Source: Pontitalea aquivivens
GTDB taxonomy: Bacteria; Pseudomonadota; Alphaproteobacteria; Rhodobacterales; Rhodobacteraceae
NCBI RefSeq assembly: GCF_046507575.1
Contig: NZ_JBKFEY010000013.1
Location: forward strand, 1 to 64,000
Direction: 5' to 3'
Length of the DNA: 64,000 nt
The notes beneath the pieces were generated by a model that was not told the origin of the DNA, searched no databases, and saw only the letters and a list, made by a program, of their open reading frames with translations. A program made the position numbers and the translations under genes. Position 1 is the first letter of the stretch; every line of letters starts with the position of its first letter. Shown piece after piece: positions 17,616-27,047 of the stretch.

Positions 17616-18956
17616 GTGCCGGGTTTAAGGCGCGCGGCGGGCACCGTGCTTGGCCTGCGCGTGGCGGGCGCGGCGATGACCTATGCCTTCGTCATCGCGA
17701 TGGCCCGGCTTCTGTCGCCCGAGGATTTCGGCATCCTGGCCACGCTGATGGCGGCAAGCCTGTTTCTGTCGATCCTGGCTTCGGCAGGCCAGCAACTGGC
17801 GCTGTTGCGCTTTCTGCCACCGCTTCTGGCGCGCGGGCAAAGCAGCGCGGCCTCTGCGCTGGCGGCGCGGGCGGGGCTGACGGCAGCGGCGGGAAATCTG
17901 GCGCTTTGGGTCATTCTGGCCGGGGCGGTGATGCTGGCCGATACGTTGGGGCAGGTCGAGCGTGGGCCGCTGCTGGCCTTCGGCCTGTCGATCGTGCCCC
18001 TGGTCGGGGTGATCGATTTTCAGGCCCATCTGGCCCGTGCGTATCGGCTGATCATGCTGGCGATCCTGCCCAAGGATGTGCTGTGGCGGCTGATCTCGAT
18101 GGGGATGGCGCTGGTGGCGGCGGGGCTGTCGGGGGCAACGCCCCTGCCGCTTGGCACGGTTCTGGCGATCCTGATCGCGGTTCTGGCGGGGCTGATCCTG
18201 GCGCAGGCCGCCGCGTGCCGGCGCAGGGGGCTGCCGTCCCTGCGCGCCCTGCGCCAGGCGATGCGCACCACCCCGGCGGATGACGATTGGCGGCGCGCCC
18301 GTGGCCCGCTTTGGGGGGTATCGGTGGCAGCGGTCGCCTTTGCCAATGTCGATGTGATGCTGGCTGCGGCGCTGCTGGGGCCTGGGCCGGCGGGCCTGTA
18401 TTTCGCGGCGAACCGGATCGCACAGGCCCCCGGCTTCCTTCAGAACAGCTGGAACGTCGTGACCGGCCCGGTCCTGTCGGAACTGCATGGCACGGACCGC
18501 CGGGACGCGCTTGCGCGCACCGCCGCGACCGCAAGCCTGCAGGCCTTTGTCCCGACACTGGCGCTGGCGCTGGTGCTGGCCGCGCTGGCAGGGCCGGTGC
18601 TGGCACTGTTCGGCGCGCCCTTTGTCGCGGCGCAGGGGGTGCTTTGGCTGCTTTTGGCGGCGACGGTGATGAACACCGTCTTCGGCCCGGCCGACCTGGT
18701 GCTGAACATGTGCGGGCAGGACCGCGCGGCGCTGCGCATCAGCCTGATCACTACGCTGGGCGGGGTCGGGCTGATGCTGGGGCTTGGCCTGTGGCACGGG
18801 GCCACCGGGATCGCCGCGGGTGTGCTGATCGCCGTCAGCTGGCGCAAGTGGATGTTCTGGCGGACCGTGCGCCACAGGCTTGGCCTTCGGGTTGATGTCC
18901 TGGGCGCGCTTTGGCGAAACCCGGGTGCACAGGCGGTGCCATGCCGGCCCAGATAG
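17616..18956 (+). CDS. Wzx-like polysaccharide flippase (MOP superfamily)
   Basis: The protein has 446 residues from GTG 17616. It is a multi-spanning protein with about 12-14 hydrophobic segments and the oligosaccharide-translocase N-terminal pattern AMTYAFVIAMARLLSPEDFG. The mid-section (NRIAQAPGFLQNSWNVVTGP) is typical of the Wzx/RfbX group. It should move lipid-linked repeat units across the inner membrane. It overlaps the following sulfotransferase gene by 16 bases, making it the first gene of a five-gene plus-strand operon. Confidence 0.9.
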   Translation: MPGLRRAAGTVLGLRVAGAAMTYAFVIAMARLLSPEDFGILATLMAASLFLSILASAGQQLALLRFLPPLLARGQSSAASALAARAGLTAAAGNLALWVILAGAVMLADTLGQVERGPLLAFGLSIVPLVGVIDFQAHLARAYRLIMLAILPKDVLWRLISMGMALVAAGLSGATPLPLGTVLAILIAVLAGLILAQAAACRRRGLPSLRALRQAMRTTPADDDWRRARGPLWGVSVAAVAFANVDVMLAAALLGPGPAGLYFAANRIAQAPGFLQNSWNVVTGPVLSELHGTDRRDALARTAATASLQAFVPTLALALVLAALAGPVLALFGAPFVAAQGVLWLLLAATVMNTVFGPADLVLNMCGQDRAALRISLITTLGGVGLMLGLGLWHGATGIAAGVLIAVSWRKWMFWRTVRHRLGLRVDVLGALWRNPGAQAVPCRPR

Positions 18957-19969
18957 ATGCTTGGATGTGGCGGTTGCGGCGCGGCAAGGTTCCGGGGCGG
19001 ATCATCGCCTGGGCGCTGATCGAGGGGCGCCCGCTGACCACGCGCGGCCGCTGGATCAACCCGCTGGTCTTCGCACTGTTCCATGCGGCACAGATCCTGC
19101 CCGCGCCGGTCAGGGCGGGGCCACCGATCTTCATCATCGGCACCGGACGGTCGGGCACCACCATTCTGGGCAAGCTGTTCGCGCTGCACCGCGAAACGGT
19201 CTTTCTGAATGAGCCCAAGGCGATGTGGCATTTCGCCCATGGCGGCGAAGACATCATCGGCAGCTATTCCCGTGCGCGCGCCCGGATACGGCTTGGCCCC
19301 GCCGACGCCGCGCCCGCCATCGCCCGCCGGATCGCGCAGACCCAGGCCTGGGCGCTGGCCTGGGGCCGCGGGCGCCGGATCGTGGACAAATACCCCGAGC
19401 TGGTGTTTCGCACCGGCTTTGCCCGCGCGCTGTTCCCGCAGGCGCGGTTCATCGCCATCCTGCGCGATGGGGTGGACACCTGCGCCTCGGTCACCGGCTG
19501 GTCGGGGCGCAAGGGGGCGACCGTCGGGCAGGACCGGCACGACTGGTGGGGCCGCGCGGGGCGCAAATGGCAGATGATCGTGGATCAGATCGTGCCCGAA
19601 CATCCCGATCTGGCACCGCTTCAGCCGCTGTTGCGCGCGACGACCGATCATCGCGACCGCGCGGCGGTGGAATGGATCGTGTCCATGCGCGAAGCGCGGC
19701 GCGCGGCCGCCGAAGACCCCGACACGCTGGCCATCCGCTATGAGGATCTTTGCGCCAGCCCCGCGCCGGTGATCGCCCGGATGCTGGATCATTGCGCCCT
19801 GCCCCCCGATCCGGTGATGCTGGACTACGCCCGCACCATCCTGTCGCCCACCCGGCCGCATGGCGATCTGGACCTGATGCCGGCCCTGGTCGCACCCTTC
19901 ACCGAAACATTGTCCCAGATGGGCTATGACCAAAGCATCGGGCGGGTGCGCCCGCGCGCGGGGGGATAG
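18941..19969 (+). CDS. Sulfotransferase-family protein
   Basis: The protein has 342 residues from the ATG at 18941. The PAPS-binding 5' loop is clear (PIFIIGTGRSGTTILGKLF, about residues 62-80), as is a 3'-phosphate region (RFIAILRDGVDTCAS). It should transfer sulfate from PAPS to a hydroxyl, most likely on the repeat unit made by this locus, which would give a sulfated polysaccharide. That link is from context. There is no signal peptide, so it is cytosolic or membrane-associated. It lies between flippase and glycosyltransferase genes with overlaps or very short gaps. Confidence 0.87.
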   Translation: MPAQIDAWMWRLRRGKVPGRIIAWALIEGRPLTTRGRWINPLVFALFHAAQILPAPVRAGPPIFIIGTGRSGTTILGKLFALHRETVFLNEPKAMWHFAHGGEDIIGSYSRARARIRLGPADAAPAIARRIAQTQAWALAWGRGRRIVDKYPELVFRTGFARALFPQARFIAILRDGVDTCASVTGWSGRKGATVGQDRHDWWGRAGRKWQMIVDQIVPEHPDLAPLQPLLRATTDHRDRAAVEWIVSMREARRAAAEDPDTLAIRYEDLCASPAPVIARMLDHCALPPDPVMLDYARTILSPTRPHGDLDLMPALVAPFTETLSQMGYDQSIGRVRPRAGG

Positions 19970-19972
19970 GCT

Positions 19973-21220
19973 GTGCCGCGCCTTCTGTCGCTCAATTCCT
20001 ACCATTACCGCCGGGGCGGGTCGGATGTGGTCTATTTCGACCATGCGGACCTGTTCGCGCAGAACGGCTGGGACACGACCTTCTTTGCCATGCATCACCC
20101 GCGCAATCTGGCCACGCCGGATGCCGCGCATTTTGCCGGTCTGGTGGATTTCGAATTCCCCGGGCGGGGCATCGCCCGGCTGCGCACCGCCTGGCGCACC
20201 ATTTACAACGGGCAGGCGCGCAGGCAGTTGCGCGCGCTGCTGGCACAGCAATCTTTTGACGTGGCGCATGTCCATTGCATCTATCACCACCTGACCCCCG
20301 CGGTGCTTGCCGATCTGGCCGCCGCCGGTGTGCCCGTGGTGCTGACCGCGCATGACCTGAAGCTGGCCTGCCCGGCCTACAAGATGATGAATGCCGGCGG
20401 CCTGTGCGAACGCTGCAAATCCGGGTCTCTGGTCAATGTGGTCCGCCAACGCTGCATCAAGGGTTCAGCCGCCGCCAGCGCCATAATCGCCGCCGAGACC
20501 TGGCTGCACCGCCTTCTGGGCAGCTATGACCATGTGGCGCATGTCGTTGCCCCAAGCCGGTTCTATCGCGCCAAGCTGATCGACTGGGGCTTTCCCGCCG
20601 ACCGGATCAGCCATATCCCGAATTTCACACGACCCCTGGACCCCCGCCACGCGGGCGCCCATGACGGAAACATCCTGTATTTTGGCCGGCTGTCCGAGGA
20701 AAAGGGCCTGTTCACCCTGATCAGGGCCGCTGCCCGCGCCGGGGTGCCGGTCGATATCGCCGGCAGCGGCCCGATCGAGGGCGCCTTGCGCGCAGCCGCG
20801 TCGCAAACCGGCGCCCCCATCCGCTTTCTGGGCCGGCTGGAGGGCGCGGCGCTTTGGGCCAGGGTCGGGCGTGCGCGGGCCGTGGTGCTGCCGTCCGAAT
20901 GGTATGAAAACGCCCCGATGTCGGTGCTTGAGGCCTATCAGCTGCACCGTCCCGTGATCGGCGCCGCGATCGGCGGCATCCCCGAACTGGTCGCGCCACC
21001 CGCCGCCGCGCCCTGCGGCTGGCTGTTCGCGCCGGGCGATGCCGATGCCCTGGCCGCCTGCCTGCGCCGGGTGGCGCAAGCCCCCACGTCCGACCTGCGC
21101 GCGCGGGGGGCGGCGGGGCACGCGCTGGCGCTGGGGGATTTTGCCCCCGCGCGCTATTTCACGGCGATGCGTGCGCTTTATGCCCGCCTTGGGGTCAACG
21201 TTGCACAGGTGCCGGCATGA
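19973..21220 (+). CDS. Glycosyltransferase family 4 protein
   Basis: The protein has 415 residues from GTG 19973, with GGGGGATAG upstream. The N-terminal Rossmann half (LNSYHYRRGGSDVVYFDHA, VLTAHDLKLACPAYKMM) and the C-terminal nucleotide-sugar half with LYFGRLSEEKGL and SEWYENAPMSVLEAY (the E-x7-E motif) mark a GT-B retaining glycosyltransferase. CLACP-like cysteines (CPAYKMMNAGGLCERCKSG) resemble a subgroup of capsule glycosyltransferases. It probably adds one sugar of the repeat unit. The next gene overlaps it as ATGA. Confidence 0.92.
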   Translation: MPRLLSLNSYHYRRGGSDVVYFDHADLFAQNGWDTTFFAMHHPRNLATPDAAHFAGLVDFEFPGRGIARLRTAWRTIYNGQARRQLRALLAQQSFDVAHVHCIYHHLTPAVLADLAAAGVPVVLTAHDLKLACPAYKMMNAGGLCERCKSGSLVNVVRQRCIKGSAAASAIIAAETWLHRLLGSYDHVAHVVAPSRFYRAKLIDWGFPADRISHIPNFTRPLDPRHAGAHDGNILYFGRLSEEKGLFTLIRAAARAGVPVDIAGSGPIEGALRAAASQTGAPIRFLGRLEGAALWARVGRARAVVLPSEWYENAPMSVLEAYQLHRPVIGAAIGGIPELVAPPAAAPCGWLFAPGDADALAACLRRVAQAPTSDLRARGAAGHALALGDFAPARYFTAMRALYARLGVNVAQVPA

Positions 21221-22494
21221 CCGGCACCACGGCCCGCGCGCAGGACACGGCCCTGTCGCTGCCCAATGCGATACGGTTGCTGCTGGGGCTTCTGTATCTG
21301 CGCCTGATCAGCGGCGCGGCGGCGGCGCTTGGCCTGCCCGATGGCGCACGGTTCGTGACGCTGGCGCTGGCCGGGGCGGCGGCCCTGGTGTTTCTGGCCG
21401 ATCCGCGCATCGCCCGGCCCACGGCCCTGGCGCTGATGGGGTTCGCGCTGTGGCTGATCGCCTGCGCGCTTTCGGTGACCTTCGGGTCTGCCCTGCCACT
21501 GCCCGATCTGGCGGCCACGCAGATGGTTCTTCTGGTGCTTTACGGCGCCATGCTGAACGGGTTGGCGCTGCATCTGCGCGGCCCGGCGGGGGTGGCGGCG
21601 GTACGCCGGTTCCTGGCGGTGTTCATCCTGACCGGGGCGGCGCTTGCGTTCCATCAGGCGGCTTCGGGCACAGGCTTTGCCGAGGCGGGGCGATCCACCT
21701 ATCTGCGCGCCTTCGGGCCCGATGTGCATCCGGTGTCCTTCGGGCTGCAGCTGGTGGTGGCACTGGCAGGGCTGGAAATCGCGCGCCTGCGGTCGGGGGC
21801 GCGGCTGGGCGCCGGGATGGTCGCGCTTTACCTGCTGGGCGGGGCCGCGCTTTACCTGAGCTTTGCGCGCACCGCCTGGGTGGTGTTGCTTCTGGTCGTG
21901 CTGCTGACCGTCTGGTCCAGGTCACGGCCCGCACTGCGCCTTGCGCTGATGCCGCCCCTGGCCGGCGCCGGGATAGTTCTTGCCCTGGCCTCGGGCCGGT
22001 TCGACGATCTGACAAGTCTTTCGTTCTTTCTGGAGCATTACGACTTTTCCGCCAGCACCTATGATTTCCGCTATGTCGACAATTCCCTGTCCTGGCGCAT
22101 TGCAAACTGGTCGATGGGGCTGCGTCTGGCACTGGAACAGCCGCTGACGGGTCAGGGGCCCGGCCAGGCCGCCGCGGTCAGCGCCTTTGGACTGCAGATG
22201 CACAACCTGTTTCTGGAAGCACTGGTCGAGGTGGGCGCCCTCGGCCTGATCGCGGTGGTGCTGGTGGTGGCAGGTCTTGGCCGCATGCGGCACCATGTGC
22301 CAGGGGGCTGCGCGAACGGACGGGCGGTGCGCGGGCTTGTGGGCGGGCTGGGGCTTGGGCTCTTGCCGACGATCACGCTCAGCACAAGCCTGGTAGGGCA
22401 GACGATGACGGTGCTGCTGTTGGCGCTGGTCTTCGTGCTTGCCATCGCGCCGACAGCCCCCGACCCTTCCAAAGGAACAACCGATGCAGGTTAA
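21217..22494 (+). CDS. O-antigen polymerase/ligase-like protein (Wzy/WaaL superfamily)
   Basis: The 425-residue polytopic protein has about 10-12 hydrophobic segments, a large periplasmic loop (about residues 255-310) and the Wzy_C-type motif HNLFLEALVEVGALG after that loop. FARTAWVVLLLVVLL precedes the loop. It should polymerise lipid-linked repeat units or ligate the chain to an acceptor; sequence alone does not separate these. A second protein of the same superfamily lies at 27887-29233. Confidence 0.88.
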   Translation: MTGTTARAQDTALSLPNAIRLLLGLLYLRLISGAAAALGLPDGARFVTLALAGAAALVFLADPRIARPTALALMGFALWLIACALSVTFGSALPLPDLAATQMVLLVLYGAMLNGLALHLRGPAGVAAVRRFLAVFILTGAALAFHQAASGTGFAEAGRSTYLRAFGPDVHPVSFGLQLVVALAGLEIARLRSGARLGAGMVALYLLGGAALYLSFARTAWVVLLLVVLLTVWSRSRPALRLALMPPLAGAGIVLALASGRFDDLTSLSFFLEHYDFSASTYDFRYVDNSLSWRIANWSMGLRLALEQPLTGQGPGQAAAVSAFGLQMHNLFLEALVEVGALGLIAVVLVVAGLGRMRHHVPGGCANGRAVRGLVGGLGLGLLPTITLSTSLVGQTMTVLLLALVFVLAIAPTAPDPSKGTTDAG

Positions 22495-23638
22495 CATTCT
22501 GGGCATCCGCGGGATTCCGGCGGCCCATGGCGGGTTTGAAACCTTTGCCGCCCGCCTGGCCCCCTGGCTGGTCGCACGGGGCCATTCCGTCACCGTCTAT
22601 TGCCAGGACGACGACGGCCCGCCCGGCCCCTGGACCGACAGCTGGCAAGGCGTTACCCGGGTGCATCTGCGCCCCCGCCGCAGCGGCCCGGCCGGCACGA
22701 TGGAATTCGACCTGGCCTGCCTGCGCCATCTGCTGGCACAGCCCGGCACGGGCGGCCCCGCCGTCGATCTGGTGCTGGGCTACAACACGGCGCTGTTCAA
22801 CATCATCCAGCGGGTCCGGGGCCGGCGCATCGTGATGAACATGGACGGAATCGAATGGCGCCGCGCCAAATGGTCGCTGGCGGCAAAAATCTGGTTCTTC
22901 GTCAATGAAATCGCCGGGGCGAACATCTGCCACACCGCCGTGGCCGACCACCCCGAAATCGCGCGCCACCTGCGCTGGCGCTGCCGCAAGGTTCCGGTGA
23001 TGATCCCCTATGGCGCGGATGCGATCACCCAGGCGTCAGACCGGCCCCTGCGCGATCTGGGGCTTGTCCCCGGGCGCTACTTCGTCTCGATTGCCCGGAT
23101 CGAGCCGGAAAATTCCATTCTCGACCTTGTCCGCGCCTTCAGCGGCCCTGGCGACAGCAGCGGGGCGAAATGCGTGGTCTTGGGCCGGATCGAGGGCGGC
23201 AATGCCTATCACGCCGCCGTGCGTGCCGCCGCCGGGCCCGACGTGATCTTTCCCGGCGCGATCTATGACCCCGACCGCGTTGCAGCACTGCGCGTTCACG
23301 CGCGCGCCTATCTGCATGGCCATCAGGTGGGCGGCACGAACCCATCCCTGGTCGAGGCACTTGGCGCGGGGGCGGCGGTGATCGCCCATGACAACCGCTT
23401 CAACCGCTGGGTCGCGGGGCCCGGGCAATTCTATTTCGCGGATGAGGCCGGGGCGCGGGCCTGCATGGTCCGGGCGCTGGCCGATGATGCGGCAATCGCG
23501 GCGGCGCGCAAGGCGGCGCGGGCGCGCCATGCGGCAACCTTTGAATGGGACGCGATCCTGACCGCCTATGAAACGGTGCTGCGGGACGCGGCCCGCCCCC
23601 AAGGGGCAGGCCGTCTTCTCAACGCCCGATCGCGGTAA
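22484..23638 (+). CDS. DUF1972-type glycosyltransferase
   Basis: The protein has 384 residues from the ATG at 22484, with AAAGGA upstream; it starts inside the polymerase gene. The N-terminal DUF1972 motif NILGIRGIPAAHGGFETFA is followed by a GT4-type C-terminal domain (ISIARIEPENSIL-like region, VGGTNPSLVEALGAG). DUF1972 proteins are usually rhamnosyl- or related glycosyltransferases in capsule and exopolysaccharide loci. It ends the plus-strand polysaccharide operon. Its last 20 bases overlap the 3' end of the convergent GTA spike gene. Confidence 0.9.
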   Translation: MQVNILGIRGIPAAHGGFETFAARLAPWLVARGHSVTVYCQDDDGPPGPWTDSWQGVTRVHLRPRRSGPAGTMEFDLACLRHLLAQPGTGGPAVDLVLGYNTALFNIIQRVRGRRIVMNMDGIEWRRAKWSLAAKIWFFVNEIAGANICHTAVADHPEIARHLRWRCRKVPVMIPYGADAITQASDRPLRDLGLVPGRYFVSIARIEPENSILDLVRAFSGPGDSSGAKCVVLGRIEGGNAYHAAVRAAAGPDVIFPGAIYDPDRVAALRVHARAYLHGHQVGGTNPSLVEALGAGAAVIAHDNRFNRWVAGPGQFYFADEAGARACMVRALADDAAIAAARKAARARHAATFEWDAILTAYETVLRDAARPQGAGRLLNARSR

Positions 23639-24551
23639 CCCTGCGCAGATGCGGCAGGCTTGGCGTCAGTTCATATCCCGGGGCCAGCAGCGCGCCGGCG
23701 ATGGTGGCCGATGCGCCCCCGGCATAGTCCAGCATCAGATCATGCATGCCGTTCAGGCCATTCAGGACCAGCCGGTCACGCGCCCGGGGGCCGGGGGCCG
23801 CCTGCGTCCCGATGAAACTGGTGGGGGTGGTCCCCGTCTCCATCTGCATCGCCAGCAGGATCACATCGGCCCCCGCCGTCGCACTGGCGGGCCCAAGCCC
23901 AAGGTGACAGGCCCCCGCCACGGCCGAGGCAAAGACAAAACTGACCCGCCAGGTCTGCCCATCGGCCAGCAGGGCCTGCCGGATGTCGGAACAGCTGCCC
24001 AGATCGCCGCGGGTGGCCGCCAGCGCCCCGATCGGGCCGGCCACATGCGTTTCCCCCCCCGCGCCCGAGATCACCACCCGCGCCGCGCCCGAACCTCCGG
24101 CGCGCAGAAAGCAGGTGACCGCATAGCTGGTGCCCGCCGCCAGCGTGACATTGGCCTTCAGCCGCGACCAGATCACGCCCGATGACGGCACGCTGACCCC
24201 CGCGAACCGCCCCAGCGCATTCATCGCAAGCGGCTGGGGGCTGCAACTGTCGGCGATCCAGCCGGGGACCGTCGCGATCGACTGTGGCACCAGATTGGTG
24301 GCCGCAGCTTCCAGCAACAGCCCGCGCAGGGCGCCGCTGGTCGGGTCATGGTCAAACCGGGGCGTATCGGCGCCACACGACACAAGCGCCCCCGATGGCG
24401 CGAAAGCACTGCCCGCACTGGCCCGCGTCAGCGCCAGCCCCGCAGGCAGGCTGCCCTGCGTCAGGTCAAAGACATGCACCCCACCGCGCCGTGCCAGACT
24501 GCTTCCCAGCCCCGGGCCGGGGCGGCCAAACCGGAAATCGAAACCCGCCAT
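23619..24551 (-). CDS. ghsB: GTA-type head spike fibre protein (GhsB-like)
   Basis: The protein has 310 residues from the ATG at 24551, two bases after the stop of the upstream spike-base gene. A longer frame running into that gene is rejected. The segment LTRASAGSAFAPSG, PRFDHDPTSGALRGLLLEAA and TNLVPQS is the typical phage head spike fibre pattern. The rest is beta-rich with repeated Gly/Ala/Thr strands, as expected for a trimeric carbohydrate-binding fibre. In Rhodobacter capsulatus the related protein is a head spike of the gene transfer agent that helps bind the recipient capsule. Here it sits inside a polysaccharide locus. Confidence 0.82.
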   Translation of the reverse strand: MAGFDFRFGRPGPGLGSSLARRGGVHVFDLTQGSLPAGLALTRASAGSAFAPSGALVSCGADTPRFDHDPTSGALRGLLLEAAATNLVPQSIATVPGWIADSCSPQPLAMNALGRFAGVSVPSSGVIWSRLKANVTLAAGTSYAVTCFLRAGGSGAARVVISGAGGETHVAGPIGALAATRGDLGSCSDIRQALLADGQTWRVSFVFASAVAGACHLGLGPASATAGADVILLAMQMETGTTPTSFIGTQAAPGPRARDRLVLNGLNGMHDLMLDYAGGASATIAGALLAPGYELTPSLPHLRRVTAIGR

Positions 24552-24553
24552 GG

Positions 24554-24817
24554 TCAGACCAGCAGCGCATGGATGCCATCGGCCGTGGTTCCGCTGGCAT
24601 GCACCCGGCGCACGCCCACCGGCAGGATGCTCATCTCGGGCACCGACAGGGTGCGGACATGGCCGCGCACGGTGGTGACGGTCAACGCGCCCGCAGTCTG
24701 GATGAACAGGGCGGCGGCCACCTCGGGCAGATCGGCGGTATCGCTGGGCGCCACCGGCAGGATGTCGCTGGCGGGGCCAGACAGGGGCAATGCGCGGTTC
24801 TTGAACGGGTCTTGCAT
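24554..24817 (-). CDS. ghsA: GTA head spike base protein, RCAP_rcc01079 family (GhsA-like)
   Basis: The protein has 87 residues from the ATG at 24817, with GGAG six bases upstream. It matches the spike-base pattern: VAPSDTADLPEVAAALFIQT, TVTTVRGHVRTLSVPEMSILPVGVRRV split by a short turn, and the end ASGTTADGIHALL. In R. capsulatus this family forms the base that attaches the spike fibre to the GTA capsid. It is paired with the fibre gene two bases downstream. No capsid, portal or terminase genes are near, so these are dispersed GTA genes and not a prophage remnant. Confidence 0.85.
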   Translation of the reverse strand: MQDPFKNRALPLSGPASDILPVAPSDTADLPEVAAALFIQTAGALTVTTVRGHVRTLSVPEMSILPVGVRRVHASGTTADGIHALLV

Positions 24818-24893
24818 GGGACACTCCATCATTTGTGATCCCGGCACCCTATTTCCAATGCGTTAACGCCCCCGCTAGGCAGCGTACGCCGCC

Positions 24894-27011
24894 TCAGCCC
24901 GCGTAATAGCCCGCATAATGATAGCCGCCCCTGCGTTCCGGTTCGCGGTTAAGCGCGCACAGCACCTCGGCCCGTTCGGGCGTGACCTCGGCCAGCACCT
25001 GCAACGCATCGCGCAGATCGCCCTGCGCGGTCTGGGTAAACCGCACCACCATCACCACCGCATCGGCAAAGGGCGCAAGATAGCGCGCATCCACCACCGG
25101 CAGAACCGGCGGCGCGTCCAGGATGACAATGTCGAATTCGCTGCGCGCCGCCGCAATCAGTCGCGCAAAGATCGGTCCGCCCAGAAGCTGATCGGTTTCC
25201 CGATGCGCCCGCCCCCGCCCCGGCATCAGCATGGCCTGCGACAGCGGGTCCTGGACCAGAAAGCTGGTGGTCTCGTGTTCGGCACCGGGTTCAGTCAGAT
25301 AATCGATCATCCCCCGCGCAGGATCAATGTCCGCCACCCGGTGCAGACCGGGCCGGCGCAGGTCCGCATCGATCAGGATCACGCTGCGCCCGCTGGCGGC
25401 AAAGGCCCGTGCCAGCACCAGCGCCGTGGTCGATTTTCCCTCGGCCGGATTGGCCGAAGTGACAAGGATGCAATCGCCCTGCCCCCCAGCCCCCCGCCTG
25501 CGCCCCAGCGCATGTTCCAGCGAGGCGCGCAACCGCCGAACCGCCTCGGCATAGACACCAAGGGGCGTGGTCACGACGGTATCCGCAATCGCGGCCCCGG
25601 CCTCGCCGCGTGGCGCCACCAGCGGCAGCGCCGTCGCGACCTTCACCCGCATCACCTCGCGCAGCTGCTGTTCGGACGTGATGCCACCGACGTAATATTC
25701 ATTCAGAAACGCCAGCCCGACCCCCAGGCCCAGCCCCGCCACAAGCCCAAGCCCCAAGACCAGCGCCCGGTTCGGATGGGACGGCTGCGCAGGTGACAGT
25801 GCGGGCGAAACGATGCGGCTGTCGGCCATCTGCACCGCGGCCAGAACCTCCAGCTCGCGCATGCGCGACAACAGCGTCTGATACTGACCGCGCGCGATCG
25901 TCGCCTCTTGCTGCAACTGATACAGCTCGCTCAGCACCTGCGGCGGCAATTCCCCCGCCAGAAGCGCCTCGCGCAGCGCCCCGCGCGACTCGCGCATGGT
26001 CGCGGCCAGTGCCGTGTCCTCGGCCCGCAGCGCGACAATAGCCTCGGCGGCGGCCCGTTCCTGGTCCACCTCCAGGGCCGCCAGCGCCGCCCGCAGGTCA
26101 ATGTCCGCCGACGACCCCGGCTCGGCACCGCCCAACCGGCGCTGAAGCGCCTCGCGTTCCGCCTGCAGCAGCGCCAGCGCCTCGGTTCCCAGACGGCTCG
26201 TCACCACCGCCCAATCCTCGCGCTCCAGCGCGCGCGCGGCTTCACGCCCGCGCAGATCGGCCTCCAGCCGGCGCGCATCCATCGCGCGCAGATCCTGGCG
26301 CAACCCGGCAATATCGGCCCGCCCGGTTTCGGTTTCGATCCGTTCCAGATTATCCTCGATATAGCGGTCGATCGCCGCCTCTGATCCGGTCAGCGCGGTT
26401 TGCGCGGCCGCAACCTGGCCCTGCAGCTTGTCGCGCGACCCCAGCGAGCCTGAAACCTTGCTGTCCAGCTGCGCCTGAATATAGGCCTCGGCCAGGGCAT
26501 TGCTCAGCGCCGCCGCCCGGTCCGCATCGACCGAAGATACCGACACCGCGATCACATGCGTCAGCCCCCGGCGCCGCACGGATGTGGCTTGCACGAAACG
26601 GTCCAGAACCCCCTTGACCAGCACCTCGCCGCTGATTTCCAGCGCGCTTTGGAAGCCCAGGGCCGCGCGGAACCGATCCGCCAGCGACAGACCCGGCCCG
26701 AATTCCGCATCGGCGATCAGGTTCTGATCGCGCACCACCGCCAGCGCCACCGTGGGCGAACGCAGGATCTCGACCTCGCTGTCCACCCGCGCATTCTCAC
26801 CCGAAGCTGAACGCGCGGTATCTTCGGCGTAAAGCAGCGATCTCGGTGCCGGATCGACCATCACCAGCGCGGTCGCGGTATAAACCGGCCGGACCAGCAC
26901 CACATAGACCAGTGCCAGCACCAGCATCAGAAAGACCGACGCCAGGATCAGGCGGATCTGCCGGTGCAGCAGGGAAACGATGGATTTCAGCTCAAGCGGA
27001 TCACTGGTCAT
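24894..27011 (-). CDS. wzc: Wzc-type chain-length regulator / tyrosine autokinase
   Basis: The protein has 705 residues. An N-terminal Wzz domain has one membrane helix near residue 22-40 and another near 425-445, with a long coiled-coil periplasmic part between. A C-terminal BY-kinase domain has Walker A (SANPAEGKSTT), Walker A' (VILIDADLRRP) and Walker B (IVILDAPP). The C-terminus ends in a tyrosine cluster (GGYHYAGYYAG), the autophosphorylation tail. It controls polymer length and export together with the phosphatase and an outer-membrane Wza-like protein. I see no wza gene in this window. Confidence 0.95.
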   Translation of the reverse strand: MTSDPLELKSIVSLLHRQIRLILASVFLMLVLALVYVVLVRPVYTATALVMVDPAPRSLLYAEDTARSASGENARVDSEVEILRSPTVALAVVRDQNLIADAEFGPGLSLADRFRAALGFQSALEISGEVLVKGVLDRFVQATSVRRRGLTHVIAVSVSSVDADRAAALSNALAEAYIQAQLDSKVSGSLGSRDKLQGQVAAAQTALTGSEAAIDRYIEDNLERIETETGRADIAGLRQDLRAMDARRLEADLRGREAARALEREDWAVVTSRLGTEALALLQAEREALQRRLGGAEPGSSADIDLRAALAALEVDQERAAAEAIVALRAEDTALAATMRESRGALREALLAGELPPQVLSELYQLQQEATIARGQYQTLLSRMRELEVLAAVQMADSRIVSPALSPAQPSHPNRALVLGLGLVAGLGLGVGLAFLNEYYVGGITSEQQLREVMRVKVATALPLVAPRGEAGAAIADTVVTTPLGVYAEAVRRLRASLEHALGRRRGAGGQGDCILVTSANPAEGKSTTALVLARAFAASGRSVILIDADLRRPGLHRVADIDPARGMIDYLTEPGAEHETTSFLVQDPLSQAMLMPGRGRAHRETDQLLGGPIFARLIAAARSEFDIVILDAPPVLPVVDARYLAPFADAVVMVVRFTQTAQGDLRDALQVLAEVTPERAEVLCALNREPERRGGYHYAGYYAG

Positions 27012-27047
27012 CGGGTCAACTTCTTATAGGCCGGCGCGGGCGGCCGG

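Noticed and set aside
18440..20449. 669-residue minus-strand open frame
   Set aside because: It is opposite the flippase, sulfotransferase and glycosyltransferase genes, which all have clear family motifs; its composition is that of an antisense shadow.
23619..24817. Prophage or integrated phage remnant
   Set aside because: Only spike base and fibre genes are present, with no capsid, terminase, integrase or attachment repeats; the pair fits dispersed GTA genes better.
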